5,591 nt of DNA from Opitutales bacterium. GTDB taxonomy: Bacteria; Verrucomicrobiota; Verrucomicrobiia; Opitutales; T3Sed10-336. The translations under genes and the position numbers were made by a program. Below, in pieces: positions 1 through 5,571 of the stretch. The number at the start of each line of letters is the position of its first letter. Position 1 is the stretch's first letter. Below the pieces are notes generated by a model, which saw only the letters and a list, made by a program, of their open reading frames with translations, had not been told where the DNA came from and did not search any database. The stretch lies in assembly GCA_007132315.1 (NCBI GenBank), contig SLOW01000014.1, positions 1 to 5,591 on the forward strand, read 5' to 3'.

Positions 1-88
1 CGCCTTGCAAAGCGGTTTTTCGATTCTAGCTTAAGGGCCGGTAAGTGAATTCTCACTACACACAGGCACTTTGATTGAATCGAAAACC
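1..88. other. 5' flank, no gene seen
   Basis: No coding sequence is recognisable here, and I see no end of an upstream gene. A short inverted repeat AGTGA-ATTC-TCACT spans 44-57 (5-bp stem, 4-nt loop). TTGCAA (5-10) and TAGCTT (27-32) are 16 bases apart and could be a poor sigma-70-like promoter, but the match is too weak to call. There is no convincing Shine-Dalgarno sequence before any candidate start, so the ribosome-binding signal does not settle the start codon. Confidence 0.5.
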
Positions 89-3000
89 ATGACACCGCAA
101 ACCGCTCGCAACCTTCCAGGGATTAAACAACACATATTCCGCGCAACGGCAATTCTTGCCGCCGGCTTGAACCCCGGTTCACGCAGAAATCATATTGTTG
201 CGGCATCGATTCTTTTCCTGGCCCTCCTGACACCTCTCGCCGCCGGCTACCGCGACACCATCGGCTACAACCTGCTCAAGGCGGAACTCGGCGACGCCCT
301 GCCCCGAGGCTCCAGCATTCCCGTCGCCCAGGTCGAATGGGACAGCGACCTCAGTGTTTACGCTCCGGATCCAGGCGGGGAACTCTCCGGAAAGACTTTC
401 CATTACCCGGGCCGTCAGCCAAACGGCTGGTTTAACCACGCCACCCAGGTCGCTCACCGCTTTTACGGCCGAAACACCAGCATCGCCCCCGACGTTCAGA
501 CTATCTACGCCTTCGGGGTCAGCGGTTACATGGACACGCTGAACATCTGGCAGGGCACGCCACCCAACCAAGGGAACGCTCCGCACTGGAAAGTCGAAAA
601 CCACAGTTGGGTCGGCTCCTACCACAGCACCAACCGCGAAATTCTCCGAAAGTCCGACTACAACGTCATCGAACACAACATCTTCGTTTCCGCCGGACTC
701 GACAACGGCACCGGTTCCATGCGCCCGCTCATGGCCAATTTCCACAACGGCATGGCCGTCGGGGTCGCCTCCGGAAGCCACAGCCGCGGCGGCAGCAACG
801 AGGAGACCGACGGACGCGTACGCCCCGACATTGTCGTTCCCATCTGGTCCACCAGCTACGCCACCGGCGTCATCAGCTCGGCCGCCACTCTCCTGCTCGA
901 TCACGTCAACGGCGATTCCGCCCTCGAACACGCCGGCAACATCCCGGTGATCAAAGCCATCCTCATGGCCGGGGCCTCCAAGAACTCCTTCTCCAACTGG
1001 TCCAACACTCCCTCGCGCCCGCTCGACCCGGTTTACGGCGCAGGCGCCCTCAACATTTACAATAGCTACCACATCCTCGACTCCGGACGCCACAGCGGCG
1101 CCCTGCAATCCGACCGGGTCTCGGGATGGGATTGGGACAGCGTCGATCAATCCTCCATCAACACCTACCGATTCCGCGTCCCCGAGGGAGAGAGCGTCCG
1201 CTTTTCCAGCATTTTGAGCTGGAACCGCAACATCGTCGCCTCCCCCGACTACTACCGCTGGTTCTACACCCACGACCAACTCTCCCTCTCTCTGTGGGAG
1301 GCCGATTCCCAGGGCAATCCTATCGAGCTGATTGATCTGAGCGAAAGCGACATCGACAACGTCGGCCACATCTACCGCACACTCTCCGCGGGCGACTACC
1401 TTCTGGAGGTGGAGTTTCGCCTCCAGGGCGATGTCTTCATTCAAAGCGAAAGCAGCCAACTCACCGTTGAAGAGATGGTCGCCAACGACTGGGGCGACGA
1501 AAACGACCTGCGCACCGAAGTTCCCTACGGGCTGGCATGGCGGCTGGACCTGCCTCCCGGCGGCGGCACCGGTGACGAGGACGGCGACAGCGGCGATTCC
1601 GGCGAGGGGGACGACGATGACGAGACCGGCGACTCCGATGACTCGGACGACGATCCGGCCCATCCCGACAGCGCGCAATACCGATACATCCGCTGGGAAA
1701 TCACCGAACGCAAAGGCGGCGCCAACTCCATCCAGGTCGCCCGTCTGACCCTGACGCAGGACCAAACACCGGTAGTCTGGCCGAGTGAAAGCACCGCCTC
1801 CAACCCGGGAGGTTCGAATCCGAGTAATGAGCGCCCCGCCCGGGCAATCGACGGCTCATCCAGCACCAAGTGGCTCGATTTCAATTTTAGTTCCAGCAGC
1901 AGTTCCAGTTCCGGCAGTTCAATCCTGGAGATCGACACCGGCAGCGGCAACGCCGTCACCTTCGATGGCTACCGTTGGACCACAGCCAACGATGCCGTCG
2001 ACCGCGATCCCGTCAGTTGGAATCTCTACGGTAGCGACGACGGAAACGAATGGACCCTGCTCGATTCACGGGAAAAACAATCGATTACCGACTCGCGGCG
2101 AACCAACACACAGGTCTTCGCCATCGATCCGGTAAGCGACGACGAAGAAGACCCGGATCTGCCTCCTCTCAACCCGAAGATCATCAACCCCAAGAGCGAC
2201 GAAGTCTTCACCCTTCCCAAATCACTCAATATTCTCACTGAGATCGAAGGTGACGCCGAACGCGCCGCCAAGCTGGAATATTTCGCCAACGGTCACGCAA
2301 TCGGCGAAACCACCTCGGTGGACGACCCCTTGGCATGGACGATCGAAGAGGCCGGTGAATACACCCTTCAAGTCCGGGTCACCGAGACCAATGGAGAAAC
2401 CAGCGAATGTGAGACCGTCACGGTCACGATCCTGCCCGCCCCCCTGGAAATAACACTTCTCGGACCCAACGACGGAGCCGCTTTCAGTTTCGGTGATCCG
2501 ATCGACCTGCAAGCGGAGCTGACTTCCGGAGACTCGCAACGTCTCGACCACGTCACCTTCCTCGCCGACGGCGAACCGGTCGCCCAAACCGGCGACCTCG
2601 CCGAAGCCATCGACTGGACGCCTGAAACCTACGGCGACATCATCCTGGCCGCCCGGGCGACCGACATCGACGGCAACACCTCTCTCTCCGGTTCGGTCAC
2701 CGTTACCGTGCAACCGCCCGCTCTCAGTGTCGCACTGGTCGCACCCGAAGAAGGCGCCACCTTCGCCCACGGCGATGCCATCAGCCTTGCGGCCGAACAG
2801 GTCTCCGGCGAAGCCTACCGTCTCGACCACGTCACCTTCCTCGCCGACGGGCAACCGGTCGCCCAAACCGGCGACCTCGCCGAAGCCATCGACTGGACGC
2901 CTGAAACCTACGGCGACATCACCTTGCGCGCACGCGCCACCGATATCGACGGCAACACTTCTCTCTCCGGTTCGGTCGCCATTACCGTGCAACCGCCCGC

Positions 3001-5470
3001 TCTCAGTGTCGCACTGGTCGCACCCGAAGACGGAGCGATCTTCGCCCACGGCGACGCCATCAGCCTTGCGGCGGAACAGGTCTCCGGCGAGGCCTACCGT
3101 CTCGACCACGTCACCTTCCTCGCCGACGGCGAACCGGTCGCCCAAACCGGCGACCTCACCGAAACCATCGAATGGATGCCCGAAACCTACGGTGAGTTCA
3201 CCCTCACCGCCCGGGTCACCGACATCGACGGCAAGCAAACCGTTTCGGAAGCTGCGACCGTTCAGGTGCTGCCGGCACCGTTAACCGTCACAATAACCTC
3301 TCCGCAGGAAGGCGATTCACTCGAGCTTGGCAGCTCCTTCACTCTTACCGCGAGCTTGTCGGGCGATCCGGACCAACTCAAGGAGATCATCTTCTACGCA
3401 AACGGAAGCGAACTTGCCTCCCTCTCCGACGCCTCCGAGAGCACCACTTGGGAACCGGGCCAAACGGGCGACTTCTCCGTGAACGCCACGGTCACCGATA
3501 TTCACGGACAAATCACCAGCACAGCTCCCACCTTTGTATCCGTAACGGAACCCACGAACGAAGAACAACAACAAGAAAGTGAAAAATCCGATGAGAAGGA
3601 AGAGGACCAAACCGAAATCAACAAAGAGTCGGTCCGTTTCCAATACATTCGTTGGGAGATTACCGAACGCAAAGGTAGCGCCAATTCCATTCAGGCTTCC
3701 CGATTCGACCTTCTCCTTGATGACGAAGTCATCTCTTGGTCGGAAGGGGAACTCGCTTCAAATCCTGGCGGCAGCAATCCATCAAACGAAGGACCGCATC
3801 AAGCGATCGACAACAGCTCCAATGCAAAGTGGCTGGATTTCAATTTCGCCGAAGAAAATCCCTCTCTCACTGGTAAGTCGGTGCTGGAAATAGACCTGGG
3901 CGCCGACCCAGCCGCCTTCAACAGTTACCGTTGGACCACCGCCAACGACCATCCCTCCCGGGATCCCGTCAGTTGGAACGTTTACGGCAGCCATGACGGA
4001 ATCGAGTGGACTCTCATGGATACCCGCACCCAGGAACCCATCAGCGACCAACGGTTCAACGCTACGAAGCAATACAAGCTCTCGACGTACACCGGCGACT
4101 TCGAACCCACCGTGCCCGAGGGAGTCCTTGTTTCCCAAGATATCGGTAGCGTTTCAGTCGCCGGATCGGCCAAGGTTGACGCTTCCGGCCGTTTCACTCT
4201 GACCACGACCGGATCCGATATCTGGGGACGGGAAGACGCCTTTCATTTTGTGTACTACAGACTCTCCGGAGACGGCGCGATCATCGCCCGAGTCAACGGC
4301 ATCGAGAGCACAGACCCCTATGCCAAGGCGGGTATTATGATCCGAGACACGCTCGGTCCCGACTCCCGCAACACCTTCCTGACCAGCACACTCGAAAGGT
4401 CCGTATCGCTGCAGCGCCGTTTCGCGGCGGGCGAGTTCACGTACGATTCCACACGCTGGGGGCGTCCGATGCCCGTCTGGCTGAAGCTCGAACGCGAAGG
4501 AGACCAAATCCGCAGCTTCTATTCTCGCAACGGATCGAATTGGCGACCGCTGACAAGCATCACTGTCAGTTTTGCCGAAGAGACCTACGTTGGTCTTGCA
4601 GTCGCGGGAGACCATTCCACCACCGCACGGTTCGATTCGGTCGAGATTCCCGGGTATTCAAACGACACCTACACAGTCGAACACCACGATCCCATCGTTT
4701 CCGCGCAGCCCGCGGGAGGTTCGATCGAAGCCACAAACGACATCCCATCCGTCGAACTCGCCACCACCGGGGGCTCGGTGGATCCCGTTGAAGCCGATCG
4801 GCTCACTCTGTTCCTCAATCGTTCGAAAAACCTCTCCGGCGACGTCTTCGTGCGCTATGAAATCTCGGGGCCTGGAGCCGAATGGATCGACACGGAACAA
4901 GCTCCGACCCAGGTGGAAATCCCTGCGGACAGTGAAACTGGCAGACTCACACTGCACGTGAAGCCGAACGCCTACCTGCCTGAAGACACCGAGCTGATTG
5001 TCCATCTCTCCGAGGATTCAGCGTACGAATTGGAAGAATCCCGAGCCGCCAGTCTCACCCTTTCGAAACGGCCTATCGACGCCTGGAAATCCCTCCATTT
5101 CACCGATGCGGAACAAGCCAATCCGCTCGTCAGCTCCGATTCGGCAGCTCCCACAGGCGACGGAACGCCCAACCTGCTCAAGTACGCACTCGGTCGCGCG
5201 CCGCACGAGCGCCTGAGCAACACCGAAAGGCCCGGCCTGACAACCCGCGACGGGCAAATGGCGCTGCAGTTCGAACGCCCGTCCGGCATCCGGGACATCC
5301 GCTACATCGTGGAGGCTTCCTCCGACTTGAAAACCTGGCGCCCGCTTGGCGACCAAGCCGTCGAAGTCCTCCCCGCCGATCAGGACGGCCGCGAACGCGT
5401 CATCGCCCGCGACCTCAATCCGGACGCCGACAAACAACGCTTCCTCCGCCTCCGGGTCGAACGCAGGTAA
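89..5470 (+). CDS. Giant secreted subtilase-like multidomain protein (S8 / discoidin / Ig-like / ConA-like)
   Basis: An open frame of 1,793 codons ends in TAA at 5468-5470. The product looks secreted: signal peptide, divergent subtilisin-like domain, beta-sandwich, acidic linker, discoidin-like domain, five Ig-like repeats, charged linker, second discoidin-like domain, DUF1349/ConA-like domain, possible Calx-beta domain and a verrucomicrobial-type C-terminal module. No PEP-CTERM, LPxTG or type IX sorting signal is visible at the C-terminus. I see only one cysteine (residue 774, in Ig repeat 1), so intramolecular disulfides are impossible. The start is uncertain. ATG at 89 is the first ATG in frame; TTG at 71 would add six residues; TTG at 167 would give a compact signal peptide. 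None has a clear Shine-Dalgarno sequence. The likely role is an extracellular or surface protease or adhesin; its substrate cannot be read from sequence. No operon partner is in the window. Confidence 0.95.
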   Translation: MTPQTARNLPGIKQHIFRATAILAAGLNPGSRRNHIVAASILFLALLTPLAAGYRDTIGYNLLKAELGDALPRGSSIPVAQVEWDSDLSVYAPDPGGELSGKTFHYPGRQPNGWFNHATQVAHRFYGRNTSIAPDVQTIYAFGVSGYMDTLNIWQGTPPNQGNAPHWKVENHSWVGSYHSTNREILRKSDYNVIEHNIFVSAGLDNGTGSMRPLMANFHNGMAVGVASGSHSRGGSNEETDGRVRPDIVVPIWSTSYATGVISSAATLLLDHVNGDSALEHAGNIPVIKAILMAGASKNSFSNWSNTPSRPLDPVYGAGALNIYNSYHILDSGRHSGALQSDRVSGWDWDSVDQSSINTYRFRVPEGESVRFSSILSWNRNIVASPDYYRWFYTHDQLSLSLWEADSQGNPIELIDLSESDIDNVGHIYRTLSAGDYLLEVEFRLQGDVFIQSESSQLTVEEMVANDWGDENDLRTEVPYGLAWRLDLPPGGGTGDEDGDSGDSGEGDDDDETGDSDDSDDDPAHPDSAQYRYIRWEITERKGGANSIQVARLTLTQDQTPVVWPSESTASNPGGSNPSNERPARAIDGSSSTKWLDFNFSSSSSSSSGSSILEIDTGSGNAVTFDGYRWTTANDAVDRDPVSWNLYGSDDGNEWTLLDSREKQSITDSRRTNTQVFAIDPVSDDEEDPDLPPLNPKIINPKSDEVFTLPKSLNILTEIEGDAERAAKLEYFANGHAIGETTSVDDPLAWTIEEAGEYTLQVRVTETNGETSECETVTVTILPAPLEITLLGPNDGAAFSFGDPIDLQAELTSGDSQRLDHVTFLADGEPVAQTGDLAEAIDWTPETYGDIILAARATDIDGNTSLSGSVTVTVQPPALSVALVAPEEGATFAHGDAISLAAEQVSGEAYRLDHVTFLADGQPVAQTGDLAEAIDWTPETYGDITLRARATDIDGNTSLSGSVAITVQPPALSVALVAPEDGAIFAHGDAISLAAEQVSGEAYRLDHVTFLADGEPVAQTGDLTETIEWMPETYGEFTLTARVTDIDGKQTVSEAATVQVLPAPLTVTITSPQEGDSLELGSSFTLTASLSGDPDQLKEIIFYANGSELASLSDASESTTWEPGQTGDFSVNATVTDIHGQITSTAPTFVSVTEPTNEEQQQESEKSDEKEEDQTEINKESVRFQYIRWEITERKGSANSIQASRFDLLLDDEVISWSEGELASNPGGSNPSNEGPHQAIDNSSNAKWLDFNFAEENPSLTGKSVLEIDLGADPAAFNSYRWTTANDHPSRDPVSWNVYGSHDGIEWTLMDTRTQEPISDQRFNATKQYKLSTYTGDFEPTVPEGVLVSQDIGSVSVAGSAKVDASGRFTLTTTGSDIWGREDAFHFVYYRLSGDGAIIARVNGIESTDPYAKAGIMIRDTLGPDSRNTFLTSTLERSVSLQRRFAAGEFTYDSTRWGRPMPVWLKLEREGDQIRSFYSRNGSNWRPLTSITVSFAEETYVGLAVAGDHSTTARFDSVEIPGYSNDTYTVEHHDPIVSAQPAGGSIEATNDIPSVELATTGGSVDPVEADRLTLFLNRSKNLSGDVFVRYEISGPGAEWIDTEQAPTQVEIPADSETGRLTLHVKPNAYLPEDTELIVHLSEDSAYELEESRAASLTLSKRPIDAWKSLHFTDAEQANPLVSSDSAAPTGDGTPNLLKYALGRAPHERLSNTERPGLTTRDGQMALQFERPSGIRDIRYIVEASSDLKTWRPLGDQAVEVLPADQDGRERVIARDLNPDADKQRFLRLRVERR
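167..247 (+). other. Signal peptide (probably Sec)
   Basis: Residues 27-53 hold a positively charged stretch (SRR at 31-33), a hydrophobic core of about 14 residues (IVAASILFLALLTP) and a small-residue exit, LAAG, with cleavage likely after Ala52 or Gly53. With the ATG at 89 the n-region is about 34 residues, which is long. Starting at the in-frame TTG at 167 would make a textbook short n-region, MNPGSRRNH. The twin arginine after serine vaguely recalls a Tat motif, but the following residues (N-H-I-V) do not match SRRxFLK well, so Sec export is the better reading. Confidence 0.78.
314..1075 (+). other. Divergent subtilisin-like (S8) peptidase domain
   Basis: Residues about 76-330 follow the order of a subtilase. 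NHATQVAHRFYG (116-127) matches the catalytic-His motif HGTxVAG, giving His117. SIAPDV (131-136) resembles the GVAP strand. VENHSWVGS (169-177) resembles the VINxSwG strand. SAGLDNGTG (from about 202) sits where AAGNxG carries the oxyanion Asn. RPDIVVP followed by STSYATG matches the PDIxAPG...GTSxAAP signature, with Ser256 as nucleophile, and YGAG (316-319) is the usual closing motif GxGxvn. Departures are clear. The first-strand VxVxDTG motif reads VAQVEWDSD, with Glu83 at the Asp position and Asp85 and Asp87 beside it. The oxyanion Asn is shifted to 206. The Pro after the catalytic Ser motif is Gly. The fold is well supported; peptidase activity is plausible but unproven. Confidence 0.75.
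1121..1552 (+). other. Beta-sandwich after the peptidase (PPC-like)
   Basis: Residues about 345-488 start at SGWDWDSVDQ. They contain NTYRFRVPEGESVRFSSILSW, then a strand rich in LSLSLWEAD, and later YRTLSAGDYLLEVE. The pattern of 'internal strand, G-E, hydrophobic strand, L-x-L-x-D, then L-x-A-G-x-Y-x-L-x-V' is typical of bacterial pre-peptidase C-terminal (PPC) or P-domain-like sandwiches, which usually follow secreted proteases and help folding or substrate contact. It ends at GLAWRLDL, just before a Gly-rich hinge. The family assignment is from pattern only. Confidence 0.5.
1574..1654 (+). repeat. Acidic low-complexity linker (Asp/Glu/Ser/Gly)
   Basis: Residues 496-522 are 27 residues of which 17 are Asp or Glu, the rest Gly, Ser and Thr, with no hydrophobic residue. 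It begins after a PPGGGTG hinge. The DNA uses mixed gac/gat and several serine codons, so it is a composition bias rather than a simple nucleotide repeat. It probably acts as a flexible, highly negative spacer, perhaps binding Ca2+ loosely, between the protease head and the first binding domain. It is not a regular thrombospondin type 3 or dockerin calcium loop. Confidence 0.85.
1676..2131 (+). other. Discoidin (F5/8 type C)-like domain, copy 1
   Basis: Residues 530-681. It opens with YIRWEITERKGGANSIQ, the usual first strand of bacterial discoidin-like domains. SNPGGSNPSNE and RAIDGSSSTKWLDFNF follow, corresponding to the 'ala-iDGd.tTkW' core. ILEID, YRWTTAND, RDPVSWNLYGS and EWTLLDSR then match the later strands (S-W-x-l-x-G-S-x-D-G-x-x-W-x-x-l-D). 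Such domains commonly bind glycans or surface components. An eight-serine run (residues 601-608, bases 1889-1912) occupies one loop. It pairs with a second copy at 3635-4084. Confidence 0.78.
2171..3550 (+). repeat. Five tandem Ig-like domain repeats
   Basis: Five units of about 90-93 residues run from residue 695 to 1154: bases 2171-2443, 2444-2722, 2723-3001, 3002-3280 and 3281-3550. Each has the same signature: a start such as 'LxVxLxxPxdGaxF', a middle such as 'LDHVTFLADGxPVA', a W in 'xxWxP', then 'GdxxLxAraTDxdGxxS' and a closing V-x-V strand. Proline-rich joints (LPAPL or QPPAL) separate them. This is the bacterial Ig-like / Big type found as stalks in secreted proteins. They probably form a rigid rod between the two discoidin domains. 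The protein's only cysteine (774) lies in unit 1. Confidence 0.82.
2444..3280 (+). repeat. 279-bp tandem DNA repeat (Ig units 2-4)
   Basis: Three copies have an exact 279-bp period. Between copies 1 and 2, bases 2540-2642 match 2819-2921 at 101 of 103 positions, the two differences being adjacent (2572-2573), and 2703-2751 match 2982-3030 exactly (49 bp). Bases 3098-3157 match copy 1 at 2540-2599 exactly (60 bp). Third codon positions are identical across these stretches, so the similarity is in the DNA and not only the protein. Units 1 and 5 are clearly more diverged. This indicates recent duplication or gene conversion in frame. Confidence 0.95.
3551..3634 (+). other. Glu/Lys/Gln-rich charged linker
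   Basis: Residues 1155-1182 run from PTNEEQQQESEKSDEKEEDQ to INKESV. They are almost entirely charged or polar and lack Gly. They sit immediately before discoidin copy 2, just as the Asp-rich linker sits before copy 1, but the composition differs (Glu, Lys and Gln in place of Asp, Ser and Gly). This could be a helical or extended spacer. The DNA here is visibly more A-rich than the flanking Ig and protease regions. Confidence 0.8.
3635..4084 (+). other. Discoidin (F5/8 type C)-like domain, copy 2
   Basis: Residues 1183-1332 repeat copy 1 motif by motif: YIRWEITERKGSANSIQ, LASNPGGSNPSNE, QAIDNSSNAKWLDFNF, VLEID, YRWTTAND, RDPVSWNVYGS and EWTLMDTR. A hand alignment gives about 85 identical residues of about 148, with a single one-residue gap. 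The matching codons differ at many silent sites, so the duplication is old and the protein sequence has been retained. Where copy 1 has the poly-serine loop, copy 2 has AEENPSLTGKS of the same length. A glycan- or surface-binding role is inferred. Confidence 0.78.
4130..4654 (+). other. DUF1349 / concanavalin-A-like domain
   Basis: Residues about 1348-1522. The start, VSQDIGSVSVAGSAKVDASG, leads to FTLTTTGSDIWGREDAFHFVYY. GDGAIIARVNGIESTDPYAKAGIMIRDTL and VWLKLEREGDQIRSFYSRNG follow, with W at 1477 or so and VGLAVAGDHSTTARFDSVEI at the end. This series (aDIWg..DaFhfvy, dp.aKaGvMiR, W.kl.R.G..f..y.S.dG..W, .vGLavtsh.....a.fdnv) is the recognised form of bacterial DUF1349 / LamG-like jelly-roll domains, often attached to secreted glycan-active or surface proteins. 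It probably binds carbohydrate, but no ligand can be named. Confidence 0.75.
4742..5074 (+). other. Possible Calx-beta-like beta-sandwich
   Basis: Residues about 1552-1662 start at IPSVELATTGGSVDPVEADRL and go on through LTLFLNRSKNLSGDVFVRYEISG, QVEIPADSETGRLTLHVKPN, PEDTELIVHLSEDSAYELEES and AASLTLSKRP. The pattern of a damaged 'E-x-g-x-l-t-l-x-R', 'i-p-a-g-x-x-x-a-x-l-t-v-x-p', then 'd-E-t-l-i-v-x-L' is like Calx-beta repeats seen in many large verrucomicrobial secreted proteins. The acidic calcium-site residues are only partly recognisable, so it may be degenerate. Confidence 0.55.
5075..5467 (+). other. Verrucomicrobial-type C-terminal module
   Basis: Residues 1663-1793. After DAWKSLHFTDAEQ comes TGDGTPNLLKYALGRAP (N at 1695), followed by a beta-rich tail with LQFERPSGIRDIRYIVEASSDLKTW (V at 1741) and FLRLRVERR at the very end. 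From my knowledge of large secreted proteins in Verrucomicrobiota, the 'DGxxNLLEYALGxxP ... YxVExSxDLxxW ... FxRLxV' tail recurs at the C-termini of otherwise unrelated extracellular proteins. Its function is not known to me; secretion or attachment is an attractive but unproven role. It is the main reason for the phylum guess. Confidence 0.7.
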
Positions 5471-5510
5471 AGGAAAAAGGTAAAGCAAGGAAAAAGAGAC
5501 TAAGGGGAAT
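5465..5510 (+). repeat. Purine-rich tract with short direct repeats at the stop codon
   Basis: The run is almost all A and G. AGGTAAAG occurs at 5465-5472 (containing the TAA stop) and again at 5478-5485, and AGGAAAAAG occurs at 5471-5479 and 5488-5496. No coding or RNA feature explains it. It may be a low-complexity 3' untranslated stretch. Confidence 0.6.
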
Positions 5511-5543
5511 GGCACTCGGTTAAGCAGGGTTGTCGGGATTTAT

Positions 5544-5571
5544 GCCGCATCGGGCGAATCCGCCCTTCGGC
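5544..5571 (+). terminator. Nested GC-rich hairpin, possible weak terminator
   Basis: GCCG (5544-5547) pairs with CGGC (5568-5571), and inside it GGGCG (5552-5556) pairs with CGCCC (5561-5565) around an AATC loop. The hairpin lies 73 bases past the stop codon. No T-run follows on the + strand, and none is adjacent on the - strand, so it does not fit an intrinsic terminator well. It could instead be a processing or stabilising hairpin, or part of a repeat element. Confidence 0.3.

Noticed and set aside
5..32. TTGCAA and TAGCTT as a sigma-70-like promoter
   Set aside because: Both hexamers match poorly and the spacing is 16 bases. Pairs this weak occur by chance in any 90-base stretch.
44..57. 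AGTGA-ATTC-TCACT inverted repeat as an operator or attenuator
   Set aside because: A 5-bp stem with a 4-nt loop is too short to stand apart from chance, and no regulator gene is near to support it.
182..220. Twin-arginine (Tat) export signal
   Set aside because: SRR is present, but the following residues N-H-I-V do not fit the consensus. The hydrophobic core is typical of Sec signals, and no cofactor-binding domain would call for Tat export.
1574..1654. Dockerin or thrombospondin type 3 calcium repeats in the Asp-rich stretch
   Set aside because: The aspartates are not spaced as DxDxDGxxD loops, and no hydrophobic helix residues are present. It is a composition-biased linker.
179..1765. Long open frame of about 528 codons on the - strand opposite the protease region
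   Set aside because: Its translation is a low-complexity Val/Gly/Ala/Asp-rich sequence with no domain pattern, as expected for the complement of a C-ending-codon GC-rich gene. The + strand frame here carries clear subtilase and beta-sandwich motifs.
2222..3238. Open frame of about 338 codons on the - strand opposite the Ig repeats
   Set aside because: Its repetitive translation is simply the mirror of the 279-bp repeat. The sense frame has a coherent Ig-like signature with protein-level conservation.
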